The translations under genes and the position numbers were made by a program. Below the pieces are notes generated by a model. It was not told the origin of the DNA, did no database searches, and saw only the letters and a program-made list of their open reading frames with translations. Positions 20,375-30,639 of a stretch of 64,000 nt of DNA are shown piece by piece (the first letter of the stretch is position 1; each line of letters opens with the position of its first letter). This stretch comes from Roseomonas sp. (GTDB lineage Bacteria; Pseudomonadota; Alphaproteobacteria; Acetobacterales; Acetobacteraceae), in NCBI GenBank assembly GCA_020249505.1, contig JADCFN010000003.1, forward strand, positions 293,632-357,631. The letters run 5' to 3'.

Positions 20375-22501
20375 ATGAGCGCGCCCTTCTTGCCAACCCC
20401 CGCAGAAGGAACCCGCCGCGTGCGTATATCCATTCGCAATCTTGGCCTCGGCATTGGTGCCGTGCTGACAATTTTGGTCGCCTATCTCTCGGCAACCGCC
20501 ATCAACGACAGGTTGAATGAAAAGACCCTGGCCAAAAGGGGCCTCGAAATCACCACCGCGCTTGAACTCGGCTATCGGGCGCTCATGCCGCTGTCTTTGG
20601 AACGGTCCATCACGCAGGTGGGTCTGACGCTGGAAACCCCCTTGCCGGCGCAATTCGCCAGCCTGCGCCTGGAGCAGAGGAGGGTTTCCGAACAGCACCT
20701 CAATGCCCTGATGGCGCATCTTGAGCAGACGAATGAACTGCCCAATAAGCAGGAAACCTTGAATAGGCTTCAGGCCGCGCGTTCGACTCTGGCGAGCTTG
20801 CGCAGCAGGGCGGATGCGGCGGTATCCGCACCGCGCCAGAATCGTCCGAGCAATGTGGAAACCTTGCCTCAGGAAATCATTGCGGCCATTCGTGATATGC
20901 AGGTGGTGCTTGGCAATCTGATTGATACTGCGGCGATGCGCACCGCGAAATCCGAGCAGGCGGTCCTGGCAGCCTATCGCATCTGGCGCATACGGGAATA
21001 TGAAGGCCAGTCACGCACCTATCTTGCCGCTGCGCTGCTGAACCAGCAGCCTATGACGCCGGCAGCGATGAAGTCTTCCAGCGAATTGACCGGCAAGGCC
21101 GAGGCTTCTTTTGAAGCGCTGAAATCCATGCAGCGGCTGCTGCCGGCGGCGTTATTGCCTTCCTTGCAGACCATCGAAACCGCCTATGAAAAGAACTACG
21201 GCGCGTTGCGGTCACTTGCCCTTTCCGGTGCAGCGACGGGCAATTACCCTGTGGATTTCACTACCTTCTTCACCCGTTCCGGTGAGGCGCTGGGCCAGGT
21301 TGAAGCCAATACCAATGCCTTCAGTGAATATGCGACGCGGAGCGCGCAGAATGCCGTGGCAGAGGCAAGCTCTGACTTGATCCTCACCTCGGCAGTGGCG
21401 GCCTTCGGACTGGCGGCGGTGCTCTTCATTGCCTGGTTGCTCTATGTGCGTATCGCTCAGCGCCTGTCGCGCACCAATGAAGCGATGGCCGCCCTGGCGA
21501 ATGGTGACACCTCAATCACCATCAATGACCTGAAAAGTGGCGATGAAATCGGCGATATGGCCCGTTCATTGGTTGTCTTCCGCGATAATGCACTGCGTGT
21601 TGCCGCGTTGGAGGCCGAAAAGCAGGCGGCTGAGCAGGAACGCGCCGCGCAGCGCAAGACAGAGATGGAAGCCATCGCCGCTGAATTCGAACGTGAAATC
21701 GGGGTGATTGTTCAGTCGCTGAATGACAATGCGCGTGAAATGACGGGCGCCGCCCAGGCCATGCAGCATTCCGCTGGCGATGTGGGTGGCCGTTCTCAAT
21801 CCGTGTTGCGTTCAGCTGAGGAAACCTCAAACATCGCATCTGGTGTGGCGGCGGCGACCGAGCAAATGACAACTTCGGTCGGTGAAATCAGCCGTTCCAT
21901 CCAGAATTCTGCAGCAAAGACCCAGGAAGCGGTCGAAAATACAGCGCGCACGACGGAGCAGATCAATACCCTGGCTGAGACGGTGGGGCGCATTGGCAGT
22001 GTGGTCGAACTGATCAATTCCATCGCAGGCCAGACCAATCTTCTGGCGCTGAATGCCACCATCGAAGCGGCGCGCGCGGGTGACGCCGGCAAGGGCTTCG
22101 CGGTGGTTGCGAGTGAGGTGAAGGCCTTGGCAGCGCAGACCGCCAAGGCGACAGCCGAAATCAGTGACCAGATTGCTGGCATCCAAAGTGCTACCGGCGC
22201 AGCGGTGACAAATATCAAGGATATTTCTGCCGCCATTGCTGAGCTGGAGCATATCGCATCCACCATTGCTTCCGCGATTGAGGAGCAGAATGCGGTGATC
22301 GCAGATGTTGCGCATAATGTCTCGCGCACATCTACCTTGACTGAAGCTGTTCGGGGTGATGCGTCGCTGGTTGCGAAGACAGCGACGGATAGCACCGCCT
22401 CGGCCTCTCAGGTGCTGAGCACCGCGCAGGGCTTGGCTGGGCGTTCGGAAGATTTGTCACGCGCCATGGCCGGTTTCCTTGAGCGCGTGCGGGCGGCGTA
22501 A
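20375..22501 (+). CDS. methyl-accepting chemotaxis protein (periplasmic NIT-like sensor, HAMP, MCP signalling domain)
   Basis: Two TM segments; [11 protein letters not shown]…sensor region; signalling hairpin [47 protein letters not shown]. Confidence 0.94.
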   Translation: MSAPFLPTPAEGTRRVRISIRNLGLGIGAVLTILVAYLSATAINDRLNEKTLAKRGLEITTALELGYRALMPLSLERSITQVGLTLETPLPAQFASLRLEQRRVSEQHLNALMAHLEQTNELPNKQETLNRLQAARSTLASLRSRADAAVSAPRQNRPSNVETLPQEIIAAIRDMQVVLGNLIDTAAMRTAKSEQAVLAAYRIWRIREYEGQSRTYLAAALLNQQPMTPAAMKSSSELTGKAEASFEALKSMQRLLPAALLPSLQTIETAYEKNYGALRSLALSGAATGNYPVDFTTFFTRSGEALGQVEANTNAFSEYATRSAQNAVAEASSDLILTSAVAAFGLAAVLFIAWLLYVRIAQRLSRTNEAMAALANGDTSITINDLKSGDEIGDMARSLVVFRDNALRVAALEAEKQAAEQERAAQRKTEMEAIAAEFEREIGVIVQSLNDNAREMTGAAQAMQHSAGDVGGRSQSVLRSAEETSNIASGVAAATEQMTTSVGEISRSIQNSAAKTQEAVENTARTTEQINTLAETVGRIGSVVELINSIAGQTNLLALNATIEAARAGDAGKGFAVVASEVKALAAQTAKATAEISDQIAGIQSATGAAVTNIKDISAAIAELEHIASTIASAIEEQNAVIADVAHNVSRTSTLTEAVRGDASLVAKTATDSTASASQVLSTAQGLAGRSEDLSRAMAGFLERVRAA

Positions 22502-22529
22502 AAGGTTTTCGCGCCGATTGGCATAGAAA

Positions 22530-22569
22530 GGAGCACGCCTGTTACGCTATGGCGTGGCTGGCGTGCTCC
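22530..22569. terminator. hairpin with 10-bp perfect stem GGAGCACGCC…GGCGTGCTCC downstream of the MCP gene
   Basis: Arms 22530-22539 and 22560-22569 are reverse complements; lies just past the stop at 22501. Confidence 0.6.
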
Positions 22570-22674
22570 GGAATTAGGTTGTGGATAAGTCTGGGGAAGA
22601 GTGCCGCGCCCTATTTCCCATTTCAGGTGAAATAAGCGCCCTAAAAGCAGAGAAGACAGGCTTTTTTCTTGTGT

Positions 22675-22698
22675 AGGCGGCCTGGGGATAAGCCGCCT
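22675..22698. terminator. hairpin AGGCGGC…GCCGCCT between convergent MCP and MFS genes
   Basis: 7-bp perfect stem just beyond the MFS stop at 22710 (read on minus strand). Confidence 0.45.
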
Positions 22699-22709
22699 GA
22701 TCATGTGCC

Positions 22710-23930
22710 TCACGCAATCGCCTGTTGGCGGCGATTAAGCCGCCAGAACAGCCAAAGCGCGATGGAAAGATTGACGAGATTCCACGCAATGCCGTTCAGC
22801 ATCGCCGCCGTATAGCCGCCGGTTGCGTCAAACAGCGCGCCTGCCATCCAGCCGCCCACCGCCATGCCGACCATGGTGGAAGACAGCGCCATGCCGACGC
22901 GGCTGCCGGCTTCTGAGGGTGGGAAATTCTCGCGCACGATCATGGCGTAGCAGGGGACCAACCCGCCCTGGAACAGGCCGAACATGAAGGACACCAGGAA
23001 CAGCGCCGCCAGCCCATCAGAGGGCAGGAACATCAGCAAAGCCACACCTTGTAACAGGGAAGCGAGCACGAGCGTTCGCACACCACCAATACGATCCATG
23101 ATAAAGCCAAATATCAGGCGAGAAGCGATCCCGCTGGCGAGCATGACGGAGAGCATTTGTGCCCCGCGCGCTGCGCCAAAACCAAGGTCCACGCAATAGG
23201 CAACGATATGCACCTGCGGCATGGCCATGGCGATGCAGCAGGTGATGCCGGCCAGGATGATCAGGGTCTGCAAGACATTCGGCGGAAGCCCAAGTGCCAT
23301 GGGATTGCGCGGCGCAATGATGCCAGGCGCGGCTGGCGCTGGCATGGGCGCACGCGTGCGCAGCAAAAATGCCAGCGGCACGAGGGTGAGGAAACTCGCA
23401 ATCCCCATAATCAGATGCGCCTGACGCCAGCCAATGGTGGAAATGCCCCATTGCAGCAACGTTGGCCAAAAAGCACCGGCGAAGTAATTGCCGGAAGCGG
23501 CCAGCGCCATGGCAATGCCGCGGCGCTTTTCAAACCAAAGCGAGACATCGGCGATCAGCGGGCTGAAGACAGCCGCCGCACCAAAGCAACTCAGCAGCAC
23601 GCCATAGGCAAGACCAAAGGTGAAAAGGCTGGGTGCGAAATAGGTCGCGATGCCGCCAAGCCCGATGGAGGTGGCGCCGATCAAGACCGGCACCATGACG
23701 CCGAAGCGATCAGAGAGCTTGCCCATCAGCACGCCACCCACCACGAAGCCCACCATGGTCATGGTGTAGGGCAGCGCAGCACCGGCGCGGAGCGTGCCGA
23801 ATTCCGCTTGCACGGCAGGCAGCACCACCACCACGGTCCACATTGGCGCGCTGCCGATCATGCTGATCAGCAGCGCAATAGCCAAACGTGTCCAGGCAGC
23901 GCGGCCATCCAAGCGGCTGTCACGCATCAT
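22710..23930 (-). CDS. MFS transporter
   Basis: 406 aa polytopic protein; YTMTMVGFVVGGVLMGKLSDRFGVMVPVLIGA MFS signature. Confidence 0.93.
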   Translation of the reverse strand: MMRDSRLDGRAAWTRLAIALLISMIGSAPMWTVVVVLPAVQAEFGTLRAGAALPYTMTMVGFVVGGVLMGKLSDRFGVMVPVLIGATSIGLGGIATYFAPSLFTFGLAYGVLLSCFGAAAVFSPLIADVSLWFEKRRGIAMALAASGNYFAGAFWPTLLQWGISTIGWRQAHLIMGIASFLTLVPLAFLLRTRAPMPAPAAPGIIAPRNPMALGLPPNVLQTLIILAGITCCIAMAMPQVHIVAYCVDLGFGAARGAQMLSVMLASGIASRLIFGFIMDRIGGVRTLVLASLLQGVALLMFLPSDGLAALFLVSFMFGLFQGGLVPCYAMIVRENFPPSEAGSRVGMALSSTMVGMAVGGWMAGALFDATGGYTAAMLNGIAWNLVNLSIALWLFWRLNRRQQAIA

Positions 23931-24008
23931 GATGGCGTCGCTTCATTCTGGGTTTCCTCGCCCGGCATTTGGCTCAGGCTGACAGCTTTGTACGTGCCGC
24001 GCCAGGGG

Positions 24009-24851
24009 TTATTTGCCGCCGGGAGACCAGCGATAGGTGCGGGCTGTGGCATCCCCCATCAGCATGGCGCGATCACTATCCGAAAGCCGGTCTGATTTCA
24101 GGAAGGCATCCACGCCTTCCGCATAAGTCATCAACTCCACCGCGCGAGTCCAATCCGTACCCCAAAGGCAGCGCTGCATACCAAAGGTATCGAAAATGCG
24201 CGCAAGCGGTTCCCAGATATCGGCGTAGGGATATTCACCACGGGATAGCGTACAGGCGCCGGTGATTTTCACGACGATATTGGGAAAGGCAGCAAGCGCC
24301 AGCAGCTTCGGCAATTCGGCAAAGCCATTGTCCATCCGCGGCGCCTCGAAGGGCTGTTGCAGGCCCAGGTGATCAATCACCAAGCGCGTATTCGGATTGC
24401 GCCGCGCCAATTCATGCACCTGATCAAGCCTGCCCCAGCAGAGCAGATTGACCGGCAGGTCACGCTTCGCAGCGGTCGCCAGCACATGATTGATGCCAGG
24501 ATCGGCGGGATCGGCGGAAACATCGCCGCGCATCATGATGCGAATGCCAACCGCGCCAGGGGTAGCCTGCCAATCGGCGATGGTCTCAGCAACTGCGGGA
24601 TCATTGGGATCAACGGGCTTCACCAGTGCGAAACGATCCGGATAGGCATTGCGCACAGAAACCGCATAGCTTGCGTCAAAGCGATACATGGTGAAGGCGG
24701 AAACCAGAATCGCACCATCCACGCCGACGGCATCCATGGCCTTGACCATGTCCGCGCCAGTGACTTCAGGCGGGCCATGCAGCACTGCATGCCAGGGGCG
24801 GCCGGGGTGGTTGCGTTCATAGGCATGGACCTGGGCGTCAATGATTGGCAT
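24009..24851 (-). CDS. amidohydrolase family protein (amidohydrolase_2-like)
   Basis: MPIIDAQVHAYERNHPGRPW, LVIDHLGLQQP, LWGTDWTRAVELM. Confidence 0.9.
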   Translation of the reverse strand: MPIIDAQVHAYERNHPGRPWHAVLHGPPEVTGADMVKAMDAVGVDGAILVSAFTMYRFDASYAVSVRNAYPDRFALVKPVDPNDPAVAETIADWQATPGAVGIRIMMRGDVSADPADPGINHVLATAAKRDLPVNLLCWGRLDQVHELARRNPNTRLVIDHLGLQQPFEAPRMDNGFAELPKLLALAAFPNIVVKITGACTLSRGEYPYADIWEPLARIFDTFGMQRCLWGTDWTRAVELMTYAEGVDAFLKSDRLSDSDRAMLMGDATARTYRWSPGGK

Positions 24852-24983
24852 GGGCGGTTCCTCGGAGCTTGCTTTTGTGGCGTAAGGTTAGGCGGTGCAT
24901 GCTGGGCCAGCAAGGCGCGACACTTGGTGGCGCGCGCGATCCGATCTAGCGTAGCGCATCTTCACCTTGATCAAGGAAACACC

Positions 24984-25844
24984 ATGACCCCGCCTGAGAG
25001 AATGCGCACCTTGCTCGCCAAGCCTGATTTCGTTGTCATGCCCGCCGTATGGGATGGGCTATCCGCCAAGATGGCCGCGGCGGCAGGGTTTGACACCGCC
25101 TTTCTGTCCGGTTCCTGCGTGGCGGCAAGCCGCCTGGGCGGGCCGGATCTCGATTTGATTTCCTTCGCCGAAATGTTCGATAGTTTCAACATGGTGCGTG
25201 GTGCGGCGCCGAATACGCTGGTGCTGGCCGATGGCGATCATGGCTATGGCAATGCTATGAATGTGCAGCGCACCGTGCGCGCTTATGGCCGCGCCGGGGC
25301 TGCCGCCATTCTGATTGAAGACAAGATCACGCCGCGCGCGCTGACGGCTGCCGGCAAGCCCTGCCTGCCGCGCGAAGAAGCACGCATGAAAATCCGCGCG
25401 GCAGTTGAAGCCGCGAAGGAATCCGGCATCCTGATTCTGGCGCGCACGGATTGCCGCCCGACGGCCGGCATTGATGAGGCTGTGGCGCGGATTGAAATGT
25501 TTGTCGAAGAAGGCGCGGATATCCTGTTTCTAGACAGCCCCGCCGATAACGCGGAAATCCATCGCGCGATTGCTGCCGCCAAGGGGCGGCCTTCCTTCGT
25601 GGTGCTCTCCCCCGGTGGGGCGCGCGCCACACCGACGCAGGCTGAAGCCAATGCGCTTGGCTTCAAGATCGGCACTTTCCCGACCGGGATGCTTTCACCC
25701 GCGGCGGCGGGGATGAAGGCGGGCCTGGCCGCATTGCAAGCCGGGCTTTCGGAAGCAGCCAGCGCCATGCCTTCGGCGGAATTGCGCCACACGCTCGGCT
25801 ATGGCGATTACGACGCCAAGGCCAAGGCTTTCATTACCGCCTGA
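24984..25844 (+). CDS. isocitrate lyase/PEP mutase superfamily protein
   Basis: VVMPAVWDGLSAKMAAAAGFDTAFLSGS, LVLADGDHGYGNAMNVQRTVRAYGRAGAAAILIEDKITPRAL, ILILARTDCRPT. Start trimmed to ATG at 24984. Confidence 0.9.
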   Translation: MTPPERMRTLLAKPDFVVMPAVWDGLSAKMAAAAGFDTAFLSGSCVAASRLGGPDLDLISFAEMFDSFNMVRGAAPNTLVLADGDHGYGNAMNVQRTVRAYGRAGAAAILIEDKITPRALTAAGKPCLPREEARMKIRAAVEAAKESGILILARTDCRPTAGIDEAVARIEMFVEEGADILFLDSPADNAEIHRAIAAAKGRPSFVVLSPGGARATPTQAEANALGFKIGTFPTGMLSPAAAGMKAGLAALQAGLSEAASAMPSAELRHTLGYGDYDAKAKAFITA

Positions 25845-25846
25845 AA

Positions 25847-27256
25847 TTGGTGGGTGCACTTACCCTTGCACTGATCGGCGCGCTGCTCCCGCTGCCGGTC
25901 TGGCTTTGGCTGCGCTGGCAGGTGGCGGCGCGCTTCAGTGCCTGGATTATGCTGGATGCGGCGCCTTGGCTTGCCGGGTATTTGCTGCTGCTGTGCGTCA
26001 CTGCGCGGCCCTGGCTGTCAGGCGGCGTGGTTGCAGGTGCCTTGCTGTTCATCTCCATCGCAGAATTCGCGAAGCGCGCAAGGCTGCGTGATGGCCTGGT
26101 TTTTACTGATGGCGGGCTGCTGTGGCAGGTATTTGTGCATCCGCGCTTTTACCTGCCCTTTGTACCGTGGCCCGCGCTTGTACTGGGTATCATTACCGGT
26201 ATCTCGCTGGTCATTGCGATTTTGGTGTTGGAAGCAGGGCTTGCGCTTCCCTTGGCTATGCGCCTCATTATTCTTTTCTTGGGCACTGCATTGCTTGGCA
26301 TAACCCTGAGGCCGCTTTTCCTTTTGCCAAGGGCAGAAATCCAGTGTGATCCTGCGGTGGATGCAGCGCGTTTCGGGCCTTTGGCCTGCTTTGCCCTGCA
26401 CGCACGCCTGGCCGCGACCGAACGTGCTGCGCGGCAGGCGCGCCACGCGCCTGCGCCGGCAGTGCTGCGCCTGGCTGATCCAGCACCGCATTTGCTATTG
26501 CTGCAACTGGAAAGTTTTTGTGATCCGCGCCGCTTCGGTCTGGCGCAGCCTTTGCAGCGTAAGGACCTGCTGGCGCAGACAGCGCTGACACAGGGTTCAC
26601 TGGCAGTTTCCGCTTTTGGCGCCAATACCATGCGCACGGAATTCGCCGTACTGACCGGGTTGGAGGATGCGGCGCTAGGGCTTGATCGCTTCAACCCCTA
26701 TTTTCGGTTCGCACGCCAACCTATCGGGTCCCTGGCTTGGGAATTGCGCGGCGCTGGGTATGAAACGCTGTGCCTGCATCCGTTTGACTCGCGTTTTTTT
26801 GGCCGTGACAAGGTGCTGCCCGCACTTGGCTTTGCGCGTTTTGATGCAGCGCCGGCTTTTCAACAGGCAGAACGTATACGCGGCTTGGTTTCCGATGCTG
26901 CCATCGCCCAGCGACTTGTCGCTGATCTTGCTGCGGCGACCTCACCGGGGTTTTGGTACGTGATCACTGTTGCGGCGCATGGGCCATGGCAGGGCGATGA
27001 TCCAGCGCGCGCCTGGGCGGAGTGCATGGCAGCGAGTGATGCCATGCTGGGTGAGGTGATGCGCGCTGCAAAGGCCTGCCCACGCCCGGTTGTGGTAGTG
27101 GCCTTTGGGGATCATCGCCCGGCCTTGCCCATGGCACAGGGGGGGAAGGAAACGGATTACGTGATCTGGCGCAGTGATCGCCCCGGAGACGGGCGCGCGG
27201 AAAACCTGAACGCTGTCGGCCTGCACCGCGCCATCAGGGACGCGATGCAGGGATGA
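25847..27256 (+). CDS. LTA synthase-like sulfatase family membrane protein
   Basis: Several N-terminal TM helices then alkaline phosphatase-superfamily motifs: LLLQLESFCDPRR, GANTMRTEFAVLTGL, YVITVAAHGPW, VVAFGDHRPAL. Non-ATG start (TTG 25847 or GTG 25850). Confidence 0.8.
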   Translation: MVGALTLALIGALLPLPVWLWLRWQVAARFSAWIMLDAAPWLAGYLLLLCVTARPWLSGGVVAGALLFISIAEFAKRARLRDGLVFTDGGLLWQVFVHPRFYLPFVPWPALVLGIITGISLVIAILVLEAGLALPLAMRLIILFLGTALLGITLRPLFLLPRAEIQCDPAVDAARFGPLACFALHARLAATERAARQARHAPAPAVLRLADPAPHLLLLQLESFCDPRRFGLAQPLQRKDLLAQTALTQGSLAVSAFGANTMRTEFAVLTGLEDAALGLDRFNPYFRFARQPIGSLAWELRGAGYETLCLHPFDSRFFGRDKVLPALGFARFDAAPAFQQAERIRGLVSDAAIAQRLVADLAAATSPGFWYVITVAAHGPWQGDDPARAWAECMAASDAMLGEVMRAAKACPRPVVVVAFGDHRPALPMAQGGKETDYVIWRSDRPGDGRAENLNAVGLHRAIRDAMQG

Positions 27257-27263
27257 TCAGGCT

Positions 27264-28661
27264 TTACTGTACCGGATCAATCGGCGTGATGGGCGCACCA
27301 GCAGCTTCAATGACGGCGCCGGCTTGCAGCAGCAAATCCTCCCGATAACGCCCGGCGAGCAATTGCACGCCAACGGGAATGCGCCCAACCGTCCCGGTGG
27401 TGACCGTAAGGCCCGGTAGCCCCATCAGCGGCAGACCCACTTGCGTGAGCTGCGCTTCCATGATGCGCCGGAAGGCGGCCGGGCTTTCGACATCTTCCTG
27501 ATCACGGAAGGGCAATTCGCCGGAAACGGGCGTGATCGCCACCGGGAAGCGTTCGAAGAATTCCATCCAAAGCCGCACGAAATAGGAACGCTTTTGCAGC
27601 GCATCCATAAAGCTATTCAGGTCCGGCGTTGGGCAAAGTTCTTCCATCTGCGCGAAGATGAAGCTCGCATCCGGATCGCCTTCCTGATGCAAGGCGCTAT
27701 TGAGACCGCGGCGACTTTCCGCGAGCCAGAGCATCGCTTGCAATTGCGCGGGTTCCCGCAAGGGCGGCGTATCGGTTTCCTCAATCGTCCAGCCGGCCGC
27801 TTCCAGGCGCTTCGCGGCATCACGCAAAGCGGCTTGCACTTCGGGTTGCAGCTTCATGCCATCCGGCGCGAGGCAAAGCGCTGCACGCTTGGGCGCAGGC
27901 GGGCCTTCCATCGCCGCTTCCACCCACCAGGGGTCGTGAATATCGCGCGCACACATGGCGCCGAAAGCAAGCTTCACATCAGCAATGCTGCGCGCGAGCG
28001 GCCCGCTGACCGCCATCAGCTGCCCGCCCACATGACGTTCCGCGCCAGAGGCATTCCAGGCGGGAATACGCCCAAGCGTTGGGCGCAGCCCGTGAATGCC
28101 GCAGGCATAAGCGGGGTAGCGGATGGAACCGCCAATATCCGTGCCATGCCCAATCGCACCAATGCCGGCCATGGTGGCGGCACCCGCGCCGCCCGAGGAA
28201 CCACCCGGCGTAATGTTGGGGTCGCGCGGATTTTTCGTATGGCCATGCAGCGAATTGCGCGTGAACCAGCGGAGCGAAAAGGCCGGCGTATTGGTCCGCC
28301 CAACAATCACCGCGCCCGCCTTGCGCAAATTGGCAACCACCGGATTATCCTGCTTCGCAATCAAATCCTTTTGCAAACGCAAACCATTCGTTGTCGCGTA
28401 ACCCTGCTGATCCGCATTCACCTTGATGGTGATGGGCACGCCGGCCAACGGCCCGGCATCCTCGCCACGCGCGATCATGGCATCAATGCGCGCGGCATCG
28501 GCGAGCGTCTCCGCCGGGCGGTGATCCACAACAGCATTGATCTTGGGGTTCACCGCATCAAGCCGCGCCAGCGCGTCCTTCGCGGCTTCCGTGGCGGAGA
28601 CCTGTTTTGACCGAATGCGCGCCGCCAAATCGCTTGCGCTGAGCCGCCATAAATCGCCCAT
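27264..28661 (-). CDS. amidase (amidase signature family)
   Basis: VPITIKVNADQQG (Lys), TPGGSSGGAGAATMAGIGAIGHGTDIGGSIRYPA signature. Confidence 0.95.
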   Translation of the reverse strand: MGDLWRLSASDLAARIRSKQVSATEAAKDALARLDAVNPKINAVVDHRPAETLADAARIDAMIARGEDAGPLAGVPITIKVNADQQGYATTNGLRLQKDLIAKQDNPVVANLRKAGAVIVGRTNTPAFSLRWFTRNSLHGHTKNPRDPNITPGGSSGGAGAATMAGIGAIGHGTDIGGSIRYPAYACGIHGLRPTLGRIPAWNASGAERHVGGQLMAVSGPLARSIADVKLAFGAMCARDIHDPWWVEAAMEGPPAPKRAALCLAPDGMKLQPEVQAALRDAAKRLEAAGWTIEETDTPPLREPAQLQAMLWLAESRRGLNSALHQEGDPDASFIFAQMEELCPTPDLNSFMDALQKRSYFVRLWMEFFERFPVAITPVSGELPFRDQEDVESPAAFRRIMEAQLTQVGLPLMGLPGLTVTTGTVGRIPVGVQLLAGRYREDLLLQAGAVIEAAGAPITPIDPVQ

Positions 28662-28688
28662 GGTTACTTCCTTCCTTTGAGTAATGCC

Positions 28689-29852
28689 TTAGCCCGGCAG
28701 CGCGAGGACATTCTTGCTGATGATATTGCGCTGGATCTCATTCGACCCGCCATAAATGGTCGAAGGCCGCGCCTGAATATAAAGCCCGGTCGGGTTCAGG
28801 TTGCGATTGCCTTCCATGGGGTCGAGCAAGCCAGCATTCTCGCCACAGATTTCAAGCATGGTATCGGTGATGCGCTGAAACAGCTCAGTCTGAAACACCT
28901 TCAGCATGGACACATCGGGGCCGAGCGTTTCGCCGCGCCTGACCTTATCCACGAAAACACCATAGAGCGATTTCAGATCTTCCAGATCAAGCCGCAGCTT
29001 GGCGTAGGTATCCTGAAACACCGAATCTTCCCAAACCCCCATCCGTTCCGCGAGTTGCTTCAGGCGCGAAAACGCATAGGCGGAAAGCCGGGGTGATCCC
29101 AGATAGATACGCTCAAAGGAAAGCAACGCTTTCGCCATATCCCAGCCGCGATTGGGCGTGCCGACCAGATTGGCCGCGGGCACGCGTACATTATCGAAGA
29201 ATACCTCACAGAATTCGTCGTGATATTCCAGATTGATGATCGGCTTCACTGTAATGCCGGGCGTGTTCATATCCACGAGCAGGAAAGAAATACCTTCCTG
29301 CTTCTTCGCATTCTTGTCCGTGCGCACCAGCAGGAAGCACCAATTGGCATCCATGGCGAGTGTGGTCCAGATCTTCTGGCCATTCACCACATAGGTATCG
29401 CCATCCAGCACCGCTTCGGTGCGGAGCGCCGCCAAATCCGATCCCGCATTGGGTTCGGAATAGCCCTGGCACCAGATATGTTCGCCAGAGAGAATTTTCG
29501 GCAGGAAGCGCTGCTGCTGTTCGCGCGTGCCGTGGTTGATCAGCAGTGGCCCCACCATGACAATGCCATGGTCATTGGTGCGCGCGCAGCCATGGCGTTC
29601 GATTTCCTCGGTGAAGATGATCTGCTTCGCCGGGGAAAGCCCAAGCCCGCCAAATTCGCGCGGCCAGCCAGGGCAAAGCCAGCCTTTTTCCGCCAGCTTG
29701 AAATACCAGGGCTTGTTTTCATCCCAATGCAGGCGCTTCGGTGGATTGCGTAATTCGGCTGGATATTCAGCCTCAATCCATTGCCGCACATGCAGGCGGA
29801 AGGCTTCATCTTCCAGCCGGTTCAGATCCTGGCTTTCGCGTGGGTCAATCAT
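28689..29852 (-). CDS. acyl-CoA dehydrogenase family protein
   Basis: WCQGYSEPNAGSDLAALRTEAVLDGDTYVVNGQKIWTT; C-terminal IYGGSNEIQRNIISKNVLALPG. Start trimmed to ATG at 29852. Confidence 0.95.
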   Translation of the reverse strand: MIDPRESQDLNRLEDEAFRLHVRQWIEAEYPAELRNPPKRLHWDENKPWYFKLAEKGWLCPGWPREFGGLGLSPAKQIIFTEEIERHGCARTNDHGIVMVGPLLINHGTREQQQRFLPKILSGEHIWCQGYSEPNAGSDLAALRTEAVLDGDTYVVNGQKIWTTLAMDANWCFLLVRTDKNAKKQEGISFLLVDMNTPGITVKPIINLEYHDEFCEVFFDNVRVPAANLVGTPNRGWDMAKALLSFERIYLGSPRLSAYAFSRLKQLAERMGVWEDSVFQDTYAKLRLDLEDLKSLYGVFVDKVRRGETLGPDVSMLKVFQTELFQRITDTMLEICGENAGLLDPMEGNRNLNPTGLYIQARPSTIYGGSNEIQRNIISKNVLALPG

Positions 29853-29856
29853 TTCC

Positions 29857-30639
29857 TCAGCCTCCCGTAAAATTCGGCTTGCGCTTGGCGAAGAAGGCAG
29901 CGCGGCCTTCCTTGAAATCTTCGGTCGTGAAAAGCGCAGCCTGATAGGTTTGTTCCTGCGCCAAAGCCTCATCCAGGCCATCGGCGAAGATTTGCTTGGT
30001 GAAGGCAATGGGGCCTGGCGCTTCGGCCGCAAGAAAACGCGCCTTTTCCAAAGCAGCTTCCAAAGCCTTACCGGGTGGTGCGATGTAATCCACCAGGCCG
30101 ATGCGTTCGGCTTCCGGAGCGGCAATCACCTCATGGAAAAACAAGATGCGCCGCGCGCGGCCAATGCCGACACGCGCAGGCAGGAAATGCGGCAGGCCCA
30201 TATCGGACATCAAACCGATCTTGTGAAAACCAGCCGTGAAGCGTGCATCCTCGGCCGCCACAATCATATCACAGGCGCAGGCAACCGCCATGCCCGCCCC
30301 CGCCGCCCAGCCTTCCACGGCGGCCACCACAGGCTTGCCGCCCTTGGCCATGAGGCGCACGAGCTTATGGGTGCGGCGCATCCGCTCCCGCCCCGCCAAA
30401 GCGCTGTCGATATCCATGGAGGAGATATCGCCACCGGCGCAGAAAGTGCCCTCGGCGCCCGTCACGACAATGGCGCGGATCGTATCATCGCCATGGGCGC
30501 GTTCCATTACCTCCTCCATCGCGGTGCGCAGTACGGGCGCGATGGCATTCTTTCGGGACGGGCAATCAATAGTGACGATCAGCACCGCGCCATCGCGTTG
30601 TTCCAGGATGCGCTGACGCAAGGGTTCGGCGGCGCTCAT
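29857..30639 (-). CDS. enoyl-CoA hydratase/isomerase family protein
   Basis: VVTGAEGTFCAGGDISSMD, KPVVAAVEGWAAGAGMAVACACDMIVAAEDARF. Confidence 0.95.
   Translation of the reverse strand: MSAAEPLRQRILEQRDGAVLIVTIDCPSRKNAIAPVLRTAMEEVMERAHGDDTIRAIVVTGAEGTFCAGGDISSMDIDSALAGRERMRRTHKLVRLMAKGGKPVVAAVEGWAAGAGMAVACACDMIVAAEDARFTAGFHKIGLMSDMGLPHFLPARVGIGRARRILFFHEVIAAPEAERIGLVDYIAPPGKALEAALEKARFLAAEAPGPIAFTKQIFADGLDEALAQEQTYQAALFTTEDFKEGRAAFFAKRKPNFTGG

Noticed and set aside
24357-24983. Long N-terminal extension of the PEP-mutase ORF
   Set aside because: Antisense to the amidohydrolase gene; family similarity starts only at the ATG at 24984.
29853-30125. N-terminal extension of the acyl-CoA dehydrogenase ORF
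   Set aside because: Overlaps the upstream enoyl-CoA hydratase in another frame; start at 29852 fits the family.
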